This document shows positions 1 through 8,872 of a stretch of DNA of 64,000 bases, in pieces; position 1 is the first letter of the stretch, and every line of letters starts with the position of its first letter. Below the pieces are notes generated by a model that was not told the DNA's origin, searched no databases, and worked only from the letters and a program-made list of their open reading frames with translations. The stretch is from Microcoleus sp. FACHB-1515. GTDB taxonomy: Bacteria; Cyanobacteriota; Cyanobacteriia; Elainellales; Elainellaceae. The stretch is taken from contig NZ_JACJPO010000061.1 in assembly GCF_014696105.1 (NCBI RefSeq), positions 1-64,000 of the forward strand, in the 5' to 3' direction. The position numbers and the translations under genes are program-made.

Positions 1-41
1 GTATGTGGGTTACTTTGAATAAACTGTTCGAGCGTTTCCAT
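1..41 (-). pseudogene. N-terminal start of an IS630-type transposase ORF, cut by the window edge
   Basis: Reading leftwards from an ATG at 41, the first 14 codons give METLEQFIQSNPHT. This resembles from memory the opening of the helix-turn-helix ORF of cyanobacterial IS630-family elements, which typically begin with a similar 'FI-SNP' segment. Only 14 residues are visible, so the family is a guess and it is unknown whether the gene is intact beyond the edge. Confidence 0.35.
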
Positions 42-122
42 TGTCTGAGAGGGTAGAGTTTGAGGCACACCCTCAGCCTACCATTTGTTCACATCCTATT
101 TAGGCTGCCTGTAAAAGACTAG

Positions 123-434
123 CATTACTTTAAGTGCCTCACAAGTGCGGAGGATATTGAAGCGAAAAAAAGTTATCACGAGCGCCTAGATATTCGCTCA
201 AAAATTTGTGAGGAGTTTCCAAATATTGTGCTGGAGTTTCTACCTGCTTACAGTCCTGATTACAACTTGATTGAATTAGTTTGGCATAGTTGCAAAGAAT
301 ACATCGCCCATCGCTTATTCACATCGGTTGAAGAATTAAGAAGCTTACTTGATAGGCTCCTCAATCAGAATGAGCTTTGCATTCAATGGCAGCGCAAGAT
401 CAAAAACAAAGGCAACAGTAGTACTGCAACTTAA
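123..434 (+). pseudogene. C-terminal fragment of an IS630-family (DDE_3) transposase
   Basis: The open frame runs from just after a stop at 120-122 to a stop at 434. It encodes the end of an IS630-type DDE endonuclease: the block LPAYSPDYNLIELVW is the hallmark around the third catalytic acidic residue (the E of NLIE), followed by the usual helical tail. A full DDE transposase has about 300 residues, and the first two catalytic Asp motifs are missing. No good initiation codon precedes the conserved block (a GTG at 228 lies inside it), so this is a decayed remnant rather than a working gene. Together with the divergent fragment at the left edge it suggests an insertion hot spot upstream of the window. 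Confidence 0.75.
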
Positions 435-513
435 ATGCCGATTAGCTTATGACTTGAACGATTAGCCCGAAATTGATTTCAGGGTGGGTGAGGCAACAGT
501 GGCAAGATCTGAG

Positions 514-3500
514 CTAAAGCAACTGCTGCAAAATCGTCGGGTCTTGAATCTCTTTGTCTCGCGCCAGCAGCAGCACTTTTGAGACGACTTCCGCCGTTTT
601 CGGGTCAGGATCAACAAACGGCAGGAAAATTCTGCCGCGCTGCTGCGAATGCACGGGCACAATGCACAGTGCGCCTCCGGGCTGACGGTGGACGATCGCG
701 CTACCCAAATGCACCGAATAGCTGCCCAACTGTCCTTCGATCAGGGCGTGAGCGCTCTGCAAATGGACGTTGTGCAGCTTCAAGAGGCGGCAGGTTTCGC
801 GCACCAAGGTCGATCGCATTTCGACAGTCGAGGCGGTTGCTTCGGGATCAACGCCGCCCATGTGCGCGACGCTGACCACCAAATCGAGATCGCGCATCAC
901 TTCGCTAAACAGGCGCGGCGGCACGTCGGTCAGCGAAATCGGTTTCCATTCGTCACGACGGTAGAAGCGAACCCCTTCGATCGTCAGTCCTTCAATTTCC
1001 AAAGGCGTGAAGAAGCCGCCGACAAAATCAACTTCCGCGATCAGCTTCTCCACGTGGAACGTGCGCCGAACGCCAACTTCCGGTGAGGCAATCCAGCCGC
1101 GCTGCCCGAACAGTGCCAACGCCTGCTTGGGATTCACCTGATGGCCTTCATAGCGATGCGAAACAGGTTCCTTTTGCTCGGCCACTGTGGGAACGTAGAG
1201 TTCGCGGAAAATTTGCTTGAAGGGCTGGACGAGATCGCGCTCAAAGCAATCGTGCTGCCACAAATGCCACTCCTGCGTGACAAGCAGATCGTGCGGATGA
1301 GCGATTCTCAACTGGCTCGATCGAATCGGCGTCACGGTCTGAGCGTGATTTTGCAGCGCGGTTCCCTGATTGACGAGATAGCCGATTTCGCCGTCATCCC
1401 CGATCAAAATAAGCTGGCTGAGCATCGGGAAGAGGACGGGATGCTTGGCGAGTTGGACGAGTTCAGCAGCGGTGAAGCGATCGCCCCGACACATCGCCTG
1501 CTCCAGCGAAATGCGGATGCGCGAAGCTTGCTGCGTAATTTCCTGCTTGCGACTCGTCAGAGCTTGAATTTCCGGCTGTTTTTTCAGCTTGGCGGGAATG
1601 CTTTTAAGCGGTTTGCCCTGTTTCGTCACCGTAATTTCCGGTTCGCCCTGCGGCGTGATCGACAGACTGACGCTGACCTGATCGATCGAAACCGTCTGCG
1701 ATCGATCGACCAGATCCGCGATCGCCTGTGCTTCCATTGCCCACTGAAGCCGAATTGGATCGACAAAGCCCGCCGTTCGCGCCAAGTTTTCCATGCCGAT
1801 CGAGACGGCGAGCTTTTCGCTGGCCTGCCGCTGCGACCCGAATTTTTTGCTGGTGCGGAGAAATTCTTGCAAAATTTGGTAGCGATCGAGAATATCGCGA
1901 TCGCGCTGTTTGCCTTTGGCGAGCGGCAGCAGTCCCAAGGCGCGGACGGAATCTTGATGGCGCTTGGTGGTGATGCGATCGCGCAAAGTCTCAGCTTCTA
2001 AATTGCCCAGCATTGCGTCTGCGAACAGTTTGGCGCGTTGGTGTCCGCCGCTGGTTGAGGCGTATTGCGCGGCGTCGTAGAGTTGATTCCAGCGATCGGC
2101 TTTCAGAATTTTGTAGAGCCGCTGAAACCATTCGACATCGACCGCACCCTCGACCAAACTTTGTGCCGAAAGCGGAGTGCGTTCGCTGATTTGGGCAACC
2201 CAGGCTTCGCGGATATCCTGCTGAATGCTCCAGCCGTTGTCTTTGGTGTGGGCGTGAAACCACCAGACGGCTTCGGCAAATCCTGACCACTCGATCGCCG
2301 CTTCCACGTAGTTGACCCACTGCGGCGCGTAAAAGGCAAACTGAATTAGATGTTCCGTCTTGATTTGAGCCGATCGCACCCGCTGAGCAAATTCGGCAGG
2401 CGAATCGTCAGTGGCCGGAAAGCTGACGCGCATCAAATGACTCAAGACGGCGGCTTTGCTTAGACTGTTGTAGCTGTAGTAGCGCACCAGCTTGGCGCGA
2501 TCGAGTGCCTGGATCAGTTGAATCACCGTTGACATTCCGGAAACCGATCGCAAAGCCAGCGCCGCATTCGAGGCGGCTGTCGGCAAGTCGCCGCGCTGAA
2601 GTTCGATCGCCAAAATTCGCTGACGGGCGCGATCGGCCAGTTCCAGCAAGAAGGGGTGCTTGGCGTAAGCTTCCGGCGGATTGCGGCGCGTCAGTTCCGA
2701 CAAATCGTGAAAAGACGTTCTCAGATTCGCTTTCGCTTCGGCGGCATTGCTCGATCGTCGCTGCACCTGATCTGAGTGTTCTTCTGCGCCAATCAGGTGA
2801 AACATCACGTCTGCCTCGGTTGCGCCGCCACCCTGATAGGCGTTGAACACGTCCCAAAGATTTGCTCTGGCATGGTAGCCGTAGTAGCTGGGCAGATGTC
2901 GATCGCTCCAGCGCATCAGATGCCACCAGCGAATTTGCTGTTCTGCCGTTGCACCGCTGCCAAAACGTCGCGCCACATGAATCCAACTGTCGATGAAATC
3001 ACCAATCTGCTTTTTAACGCCGTAGTAGCTAGAGTCCTGCCACTGCGATTCCTGACTGAGTTCAGCGATCGGCAGGGTGCAAAGCAGCGTCGAAATTGCA
3101 TCGAGCCAATAATCAAAGACGGCATCGATCGGATGCAGGTAGATCAGCCAGTCGATGATGCCGCGAACCTGTTGCGGATAGCGCAGTTCAGCATTCGTTT
3201 GTCCAGTGCGAGATTGCAAATCGGCCACGATGCGATCGACCAAACTGAACGAAGTGGATTCACTAGATGTTGCAGGCTGTCCGCCGTAGGGATCAACGCG
3301 ATAGCTGAATCGGGGCACGATCGCTCGAATCAGTTCCAGCCCGTCGGGATCGCGAAGATCATCCGTGCGATCGCGCCACCAGTTGAGCCACACATCACTC
3401 AGCGGCAACCGCTCCAAATTTTCTTCCCGCGACAGCTTCGGATTGATGCGCGGAAATTTCCAGGTGAGATTGCCGAGCAATTCTTCCTCTTCGCCGTTCG

Positions 3501-5478
3501 AGTCAATCTTGACGGGCGTTTGATGATGCTCGTGGATCAGTTCATCGATCGCCAGCAGGCAGCTTTCGGCGGACGGCGTGACGATCGCCACTTCTGCTAA
3601 AACCTGCGGATCAGCGATCGCAGTCAACTCGTCCGGCTTCACCAAACCGAGCGCATCCGTCAGCGTCGGCTCAGTTTCCGATCGCAAAATTCCCGTCAGC
3701 AGTTGATTTTCGGTTGTCGTCAGCTTCGATCGAGCGGTCTGATACTGAGTTGCCAAAGCCTGAGCGCGATCGATCGATCGATTTTTCTGCACCAGTTCGC
3801 GCAGCAGTTCGAGTCCGGCCTGACGCTGCGGTGCTTGTTTCGCGGTTGTCAGTCGTTCCGCAGATGCGATCGCCACCTCGTCCGGCTGATTGAGCAAAAC
3901 ACCGAGAATTCCACGCCGCAGATCGCTGGCTTTGCGGGTCAGCAGTTGTTCAAGCTGCGCGGTTTCCGGGGGATCGATCGTGCAGCCTTGCAGTAGTCGG
4001 ATCACCGTTTCGCGAACGGTCGTGCTGGCATCGCCCAGCAAATCAAACAGCGTGGCACGAACTTCGCCATCCCAAGGCCGAAGCTCAGCCAGCTTTTGAG
4101 CGACATTGCGGCGATCGTAAGCATCAAGCAGCGGCAAATACGGAATTAAACGCTTGGGGGAGCGGTCGCCCAACGTCGCCAGCAGCGCGGACGCGATCAA
4201 CACCTGACTCGCTTCCAGCTTGATCCACTCCCACACGATCGACTCGGTTTTCGGCTTGGTGGGAAAGTGCGGCAACGCCTGCTCCAGTCGCTCAAACGCA
4301 TCCGATTCTGTGGCGATCGCGGGATCACGCGCCATCGACAAAGCCTGCACAGCGGCAGTTGCGACGCGCAAATCGCCATCGCCTACAGCCGACAGCAGCA
4401 CGAATCGGGCGGGCGTGATCTCTAGCTGCCTGAGAAAATGCACGGCGACAAATCGATGCGTAGCTTCAGGGTGATCGAGTAGAGGAGCAGCGAGATCGAT
4501 CGCGGCGATCGCATCTTTAAATCCGCTTGTCCACAGCGCGAGATACACCGTTTGCGGATCGTCGCTTTGCAGCGCGGCAGCGTGAGCTTCTGGGCTTTCA
4601 AAACATTCCAAAATCTGAGCGATCATTTGTTTCGCAATCTTTTCGCTCAGCACTTCCAGCCCAAAACCCAGCCACACATCAAAAGCGCGGAGCGTGGCAC
4701 TAAAGCGGATCAAATTGTGATCCAAAATCAGCCACAGCATTCGCTGAAATGCGAGCGGATTGGCTTCATCGATCGTTTCCAAAATTGATTGCCGCAGTCC
4801 TTCTTGTCGCTGTGCCGCTAACAGCAATCGCTCAATCAATTCCCAGCCGTCCGATCGATTTGCCACCAGCAAAGCGCGAATTACGTGCCGCCCCATTGCG
4901 CCAACTTCATGATTGTTGCTGGCGGAAGCAATCAAAATATCAAAAATTGTTTGACCTAGAGCGTCGTTCTGCTCGATCGCCGTTGCAAATAACAGCCCCA
5001 ACGTATCTTCAGCATAATAGCGAAGGTAAGGTGTCCAAGCGGCAAACCAGGCAAGATCTTGGTCATAACCTTCCACAATGCGAATTAGATGGTCGAGCCA
5101 ATTGCGGCGTTTTTCTGCACTATATTCAGGATGATTGGGAGCGCGAAACGCCCGCCGCGCATAGCCAGATGGATATGGCAACTGCACCAATCGCTGCCAG
5201 GTTGCTTCCACCAGATCAGCAAATTTGGGAAAGAAAATGTTGAGAATTTGCAGGCGATCGCTGGCGGGTAATTCATCAATTTGCTGAAACGCTCGCGTCT
5301 CAATCTCGTAATACTCTTGACCTCGCAATGCCTGACCGTTCGCATCGTGATTGATGATGCCCAAGCCGATCGATCGCAGCGGTTCTGGAAGCGCAATCAG
5401 TTGTTGAACTTGCTGCGATCGCCAGTCGGCCTGATAGATCGTTTCCAGTTGAGCCTTTGCAACTTCGCGATTCAGCAT
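514..5478 (-). CDS. Giant DUF5724/DUF4132-family protein (1654 aa)
   Basis: Very large soluble protein without a signal peptide. The N-terminal two thirds are helical and Leu/Ala-rich, with HEAT-like stretches at about residues 200-560. The C-terminal third resembles the DUF4132/DUF7737 region of the MolR/YehI-type proteins: a segment around ELYVPTVAEQ, an RTFHVEKLIAEVDF block, and a terminal segment LGSAIVHRQPGGALCIVPV that is typical of the family end. The family is widespread but biochemically uncharacterised, so no function is assigned. Transcription is leftwards, 101 nt downstream of the 141-residue gene at 5580-6005, and the two probably form an operon. The start is the ATG at 5478. The long open frames on the opposite strand are shadows of this gene. 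Confidence 0.85.
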   Translation of the reverse strand: MLNREVAKAQLETIYQADWRSQQVQQLIALPEPLRSIGLGIINHDANGQALRGQEYYEIETRAFQQIDELPASDRLQILNIFFPKFADLVEATWQRLVQLPYPSGYARRAFRAPNHPEYSAEKRRNWLDHLIRIVEGYDQDLAWFAAWTPYLRYYAEDTLGLLFATAIEQNDALGQTIFDILIASASNNHEVGAMGRHVIRALLVANRSDGWELIERLLLAAQRQEGLRQSILETIDEANPLAFQRMLWLILDHNLIRFSATLRAFDVWLGFGLEVLSEKIAKQMIAQILECFESPEAHAAALQSDDPQTVYLALWTSGFKDAIAAIDLAAPLLDHPEATHRFVAVHFLRQLEITPARFVLLSAVGDGDLRVATAAVQALSMARDPAIATESDAFERLEQALPHFPTKPKTESIVWEWIKLEASQVLIASALLATLGDRSPKRLIPYLPLLDAYDRRNVAQKLAELRPWDGEVRATLFDLLGDASTTVRETVIRLLQGCTIDPPETAQLEQLLTRKASDLRRGILGVLLNQPDEVAIASAERLTTAKQAPQRQAGLELLRELVQKNRSIDRAQALATQYQTARSKLTTTENQLLTGILRSETEPTLTDALGLVKPDELTAIADPQVLAEVAIVTPSAESCLLAIDELIHEHHQTPVKIDSNGEEEELLGNLTWKFPRINPKLSREENLERLPLSDVWLNWWRDRTDDLRDPDGLELIRAIVPRFSYRVDPYGGQPATSSESTSFSLVDRIVADLQSRTGQTNAELRYPQQVRGIIDWLIYLHPIDAVFDYWLDAISTLLCTLPIAELSQESQWQDSSYYGVKKQIGDFIDSWIHVARRFGSGATAEQQIRWWHLMRWSDRHLPSYYGYHARANLWDVFNAYQGGGATEADVMFHLIGAEEHSDQVQRRSSNAAEAKANLRTSFHDLSELTRRNPPEAYAKHPFLLELADRARQRILAIELQRGDLPTAASNAALALRSVSGMSTVIQLIQALDRAKLVRYYSYNSLSKAAVLSHLMRVSFPATDDSPAEFAQRVRSAQIKTEHLIQFAFYAPQWVNYVEAAIEWSGFAEAVWWFHAHTKDNGWSIQQDIREAWVAQISERTPLSAQSLVEGAVDVEWFQRLYKILKADRWNQLYDAAQYASTSGGHQRAKLFADAMLGNLEAETLRDRITTKRHQDSVRALGLLPLAKGKQRDRDILDRYQILQEFLRTSKKFGSQRQASEKLAVSIGMENLARTAGFVDPIRLQWAMEAQAIADLVDRSQTVSIDQVSVSLSITPQGEPEITVTKQGKPLKSIPAKLKKQPEIQALTSRKQEITQQASRIRISLEQAMCRGDRFTAAELVQLAKHPVLFPMLSQLILIGDDGEIGYLVNQGTALQNHAQTVTPIRSSQLRIAHPHDLLVTQEWHLWQHDCFERDLVQPFKQIFRELYVPTVAEQKEPVSHRYEGHQVNPKQALALFGQRGWIASPEVGVRRTFHVEKLIAEVDFVGGFFTPLEIEGLTIEGVRFYRRDEWKPISLTDVPPRLFSEVMRDLDLVVSVAHMGGVDPEATASTVEMRSTLVRETCRLLKLHNVHLQSAHALIEGQLGSYSVHLGSAIVHRQPGGALCIVPVHSQQRGRIFLPFVDPDPKTAEVVSKVLLLARDKEIQDPTILQQLL

Positions 5479-5579
5479 TGTTCAATCCTGTGACGAGTGA
5501 GCTTTTGATTCAGTTCAATTAAAACCAAGACAGCCGTAGATCGTCACGCTATCTTGCCATTGATTTCTTGTAATAAAAT

Positions 5580-6005
5580 TTACCCGCCAACCAGGGCAAC
5601 GAGTCGTAGGAACAGCAGTTGCGAATTGGGCTGCAAGGTGACAAACTCATCGAGGTTTTCTTGCTGCTCATCATCGATGAAAACGAAGTACAAGCCGTCT
5701 TCAAACGCTTGCAGAGCCGTGTCGATCGCCTGCTCAATGTCTACTTCTTGTGCAAGATCGCTGCCGCCCAAATCGATTTTTCCCTGCTCAACGCCCAAAC
5801 GAATCTCGGCAGGCGTAAGCATTTGAAGCAGCCGACGCTGGCGTTGTCGCGCTTCAAATTCGGCAACTTCAGCGCAAACAATTTGAGTGAGCAAATTTCG
5901 CAGGGTCAAGCTATTTTCGGCTTGGGGAAGGGCAAGCTCCCAATCGGTAAAAATGGGCTGAGATTTGCCCATCACTTTTCCAGAAACGGTGAGTGTAGAA
6001 GCCAT
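5580..6005 (-). CDS. Small partner of the DUF5724 protein; possible beta-grasp (ubiquitin/ThiS-like) fold ending in Gly-Gly
   Basis: 141 residues. I know no named family for it. The N-terminus (MASTLTVSGKVMGKSQPIF, then SLTLRNLLTQIV) reads like the beta-hairpin plus helix that opens a beta-grasp domain. The C-terminus (LQPNSQLLFLRLVALVGG then stop) matches the way ThiS/MoaD and ubiquitin-like proteins end: a hydrophobic strand followed by a free diglycine. A charged helical insert of about 70 residues (EFEARQRQRRLLQMLTPAEI and following) separates the two halves, which is longer than in ThiS or MoaD. The gene is first in a probable operon with the giant protein downstream. Its promoter overlaps the perfect palindrome at 6025-6036. 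The reading frame and its ends are clear; the fold is inferred by eye only. Confidence 0.75.
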   Translation of the reverse strand: MASTLTVSGKVMGKSQPIFTDWELALPQAENSLTLRNLLTQIVCAEVAEFEARQRQRRLLQMLTPAEIRLGVEQGKIDLGGSDLAQEVDIEQAIDTALQAFEDGLYFVFIDDEQQENLDEFVTLQPNSQLLFLRLVALVGG

Positions 6006-6024
6006 GGTGCTACTTTTTCACTTT

Positions 6025-6036
6025 GTACAATTGTAC
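6025..6036. promoter_or_regulatory. Perfect 12-bp palindrome GTACAATTGTAC; candidate LexA-type operator
   Basis: On the minus strand the site reads AGTACAATTGTACA. It agrees with the published cyanobacterial LexA consensus RGTACNNNDGTWCB at 13 of 14 positions (the last base is A). It lies 20-31 nt upstream of the ATG at 6005 and contains a TACAAT that could serve as the -10 element, the right place for repression. The rest of the 322-nt gap to the plus-strand ABC transporter gene (6006-6327) shows no gene. Confidence 0.45.
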
Positions 6037-6327
6037 TACAATAAAGATGGAGTGGGATCACCCCAATTTGGCAAGTTTGCCCGTTGCTGTCCAGTCTTTT
6101 GAAAGCAAAATCAACAGTGCAACTTCCGCCTTTCCCACCAGTTCAGGCTTTGCAAAATTTGGCGTGGAAAATGAGCGATCGCTCATTCACGATTGGTCAA
6201 TCTTCAAGCCTTGAATTTGATGCGATCGTTGTTAGCCATCTGACAACGAAACCTTAAAGAAAATCAATTTGGTGAGCGAATCGAGCAGAGCGCACTAGAA
6301 TGATGGTTTCGTGCTTCATTTTTTGCC

Positions 6328-8139
6328 ATGCAGCTACAGTCTCTCAACCGCGTCCTTGCCAACCTGCGCCGATATTGGCTGATTGTGCTGGGGGCAAGTG
6401 TGAGCCTGCTGTTGCTGACGGCAGCAAATGCGATTACACCGCAGTTGTTTCGTTGGGGAATCGATCGCGGCATTGCCGAACGAAATCTTGATGTGGTGAT
6501 GGAAGTGGCGATCGCAATGGTGCTGGTGGCGATTGGACGGGGACTGTTCAATTTTGGACAGAGCTTTTGGGCAGAACAGCTTGGACAAAACATTGCTTAC
6601 GATCTGCGAAATCGCATTTTCAAGAAGCTAGAAAATCTTAGCTTTAGCTATCACGATCGCACTCAAACATCGCAACTTCTCACGCGAATTACCAGCGACG
6701 TAGAGCAAATTCGCACTTTCATTGGCACTGGTCTACTGCAAGTTGTGAGTTCGCTTGTCACGCTTATAACAACTACTGTTATTTTGCTGATTATGAACTG
6801 GCAATTAGCGCTAGTAAGCTTAGCGCTTGTGCCGATCGCTGCCTATATCTTGTTTCGCTTTTTCACGCGCAATCAGCATTTATTTGGACAAGCCCAAGAG
6901 AAATTAGGCGATCTCAATGCTGTTCTCCAGGAAAATTTGCTGGGCATTCGCGTCGTAAAAGCGTTTGTGCGCGAAGAAGCCGAAATCGATCGCTACACCC
7001 GTTCAAATGATGAACTGGTGCAGGTGAGTATGAAAACGATCGCCGCCATTCGCAACGCTTTTCCCTACATCTTTTTGATCAGTAATTTAATTACATTAGC
7101 TGTCGTTGGCTATGGTGGGGCGCAAGTGATTAGGGGCGATTTTTCGATCGGTGAACTGGTCGCCTTCAACTCTTACTTGCTGTTTATCTTACAGCCAATT
7201 CTGTTAGTTGGATTTGCTGCGCCCGTCATTGCTCAAGCTGCCGCTTCTGCCGATCGCGTCTATGAAGTAGTGGATGCCGAAATTGAAATTCGCGATCGCC
7301 CGAATGCCCTCGTGCTGAGCGACTGCATTGGACGAATTACGTTTGAAAACGTGCATTTTCGCTATCCCGGTTCGTCCACAGAAGCGCTTAAAGGCATTTC
7401 GTTTGAAACGCGCCCAAACGAATTAATTGCTGTTTTGGGAATGACTGGATCGGGCAAAAGTACGATCATGAATTTGCTGCCGCGATTCTATGATGTCACG
7501 TCTGGTTCTGTCCAAATTGATGGCGTAGATGTACGTAATTTTAAGCTATCGAGTTTGCGATCGAAAATCGGCATTGTCTTTCAAGAAACCACCTTATTCT
7601 CTGGCACAATTCGCGACAATATTGCCTACGCCAAACCGAATGCTTCGATCGAAGAAATTATCGAAGTCGCGAAAACGGCACAAATTCACGATTTTATTGC
7701 AGGTTTACCCGAAGACTACAACACGATCGTTGGTGAGCGTGGATTAGGCTTGTCGGGTGGACAGAAACAGCGAATTGCGATCGCTCGAACGCTGCTCACC
7801 GATTATCGAATTTTGATTTTAGATGACAGCACGAGCGCGATCGATGCTAAGACTGCAAGTCAAATTCAAGCGGCGCTGGATGACTTAATGCGACAAAAAA
7901 CCTGCACCAGTTTTGTGATTGCTCAGCGAATTAGTACTGTTAAGAATGCCGATCGAATTTTCTTAATGGATCAAGGTTTACTCGTCGCCCAAGGAACACA
8001 TGAAGAACTGATGCAAACGAGTTCGCTCTACAGCTTGATTCTCGAATCGCAACTGCAAAAAAGCGATTTAACGCCGCAGTCTTCCTTGCTCAAACATCCT
8101 TCCTACACCGATCGTGAAAACAACCATCCGCCGAATTGA
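6328..8139 (+). CDS. ABC exporter half-transporter with degenerate ATP site (603 aa)
   Basis: Type IV ABC exporter (MdlA/MsbA/BmrC-like): six membrane helices in about residues 1-320, then a nucleotide-binding domain. Walker A is GMTGSGKS (371-378), and the signature is canonical, LSGGQ. Two catalytic positions are altered: the Walker B sequence ILILDD has Asp500 where the catalytic Glu should be, and the switch His is replaced by Gln533 (IAQRIS). Such changes are known from the degenerate-site subunit of heterodimeric exporters (TM287, BmrC). The likely partner is the ABC gene at 8873-10657, whose defects are complementary. The substrate cannot be told; the family exports drugs and lipids across the inner membrane. 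The start is an ATG at 6328. Confidence 0.9.
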   Translation: MQLQSLNRVLANLRRYWLIVLGASVSLLLLTAANAITPQLFRWGIDRGIAERNLDVVMEVAIAMVLVAIGRGLFNFGQSFWAEQLGQNIAYDLRNRIFKKLENLSFSYHDRTQTSQLLTRITSDVEQIRTFIGTGLLQVVSSLVTLITTTVILLIMNWQLALVSLALVPIAAYILFRFFTRNQHLFGQAQEKLGDLNAVLQENLLGIRVVKAFVREEAEIDRYTRSNDELVQVSMKTIAAIRNAFPYIFLISNLITLAVVGYGGAQVIRGDFSIGELVAFNSYLLFILQPILLVGFAAPVIAQAAASADRVYEVVDAEIEIRDRPNALVLSDCIGRITFENVHFRYPGSSTEALKGISFETRPNELIAVLGMTGSGKSTIMNLLPRFYDVTSGSVQIDGVDVRNFKLSSLRSKIGIVFQETTLFSGTIRDNIAYAKPNASIEEIIEVAKTAQIHDFIAGLPEDYNTIVGERGLGLSGGQKQRIAIARTLLTDYRILILDDSTSAIDAKTASQIQAALDDLMRQKTCTSFVIAQRISTVKNADRIFLMDQGLLVAQGTHEELMQTSSLYSLILESQLQKSDLTPQSSLLKHPSYTDRENNHPPN

Positions 8140-8860
8140 AGAACGATCGCTTAATGCTTGGGCAGCACCTCGATCGATGCTGCTCGACGGCTGGATTTTG
8201 CGATTTGCATCCGGTTACACAAAGCGAGCAAATTCCGTCAGCGTACTGTATTCAGGCGATCGTTCGATTGTCGAAAAAATTGGGATTTGCCGTCGCATGT
8301 ATGCGCTGCAAAATCTACCGCTGATTTTCAGAATGTCGCCGCTTGCCTCAAGCGAACTCGATCGCAAACTCGCTGAACTTGGATTAACTCAGTTTGATTT
8401 TACGAGCGTACAAATCAAAGATTTATCTCACTATGAGCTTGCTACAGCCGATTGTTTGCAAATCTATTTCGATCATTCGAAATGGCTGGATTGTTTTGCT
8501 CAGGTTTTTGAAACATCGATCGTAGAGCAGCAGCTGTTAACAAAAATTCTGACGAGTGTTGTTCCAGTAAAAGCATTTGCGGTTTTGTGGAAAGAAGACA
8601 AACCGATCGCGGTTGGTTTGGCAGTATTAGAAGGCAAGGATGTCGGCTTATTTGAAATTGGAACGAGCAAAACTTATCGTCGTCAAGGATATGCGCGATC
8701 GTTGATGCTTGGCTTACTCAACTGGGCGAAACAGCAAGGCGCAGCAACCGCCTATCTTCAAGTAGTTGCAGACAATCAACCTGCTTTAAAACTTTATGAA
8801 ACCTTAGGCTTTACTGAGCTTTACCAGTATTTTTATCGAGTTCAAGATTTGAGTTTCTAG
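8114..8860 (+). CDS. GNAT family N-acetyltransferase (248 aa)
   Basis: GCN5-related acetyltransferase. The C-terminal half carries the acetyl-CoA-binding block: VGLFEIGTSKTYRRQGYARS contains the Q/R-x-x-G-x-G/A pyrophosphate loop (RRQGYA), followed by YLQVVADNQPALKLYETLGF, the classic final helix and strand. The N-terminal half (DGWILRFASGYTKRANSV) is typical of a two-lobed GNAT subgroup with a degenerate first domain. The start is a GTG at 8114 that overlaps the end of the upstream ABC gene by 26 nt, implying translational coupling. It lies between two half exporters and may act on the same substrate, but that is inference; the acceptor is unknown. Confidence 0.88.
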   Translation: MKTTIRRIEERSLNAWAAPRSMLLDGWILRFASGYTKRANSVSVLYSGDRSIVEKIGICRRMYALQNLPLIFRMSPLASSELDRKLAELGLTQFDFTSVQIKDLSHYELATADCLQIYFDHSKWLDCFAQVFETSIVEQQLLTKILTSVVPVKAFAVLWKEDKPIAVGLAVLEGKDVGLFEIGTSKTYRRQGYARSLMLGLLNWAKQQGAATAYLQVVADNQPALKLYETLGFTELYQYFYRVQDLSF

Positions 8861-8872
8861 CAAGGAATCATT

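Noticed and set aside
1141-2001. 286-codon plus-strand open frame
   Set aside because: Antisense to the DUF5724/DUF4132 gene; the Arg/His-rich composition is typical of a shadow frame.
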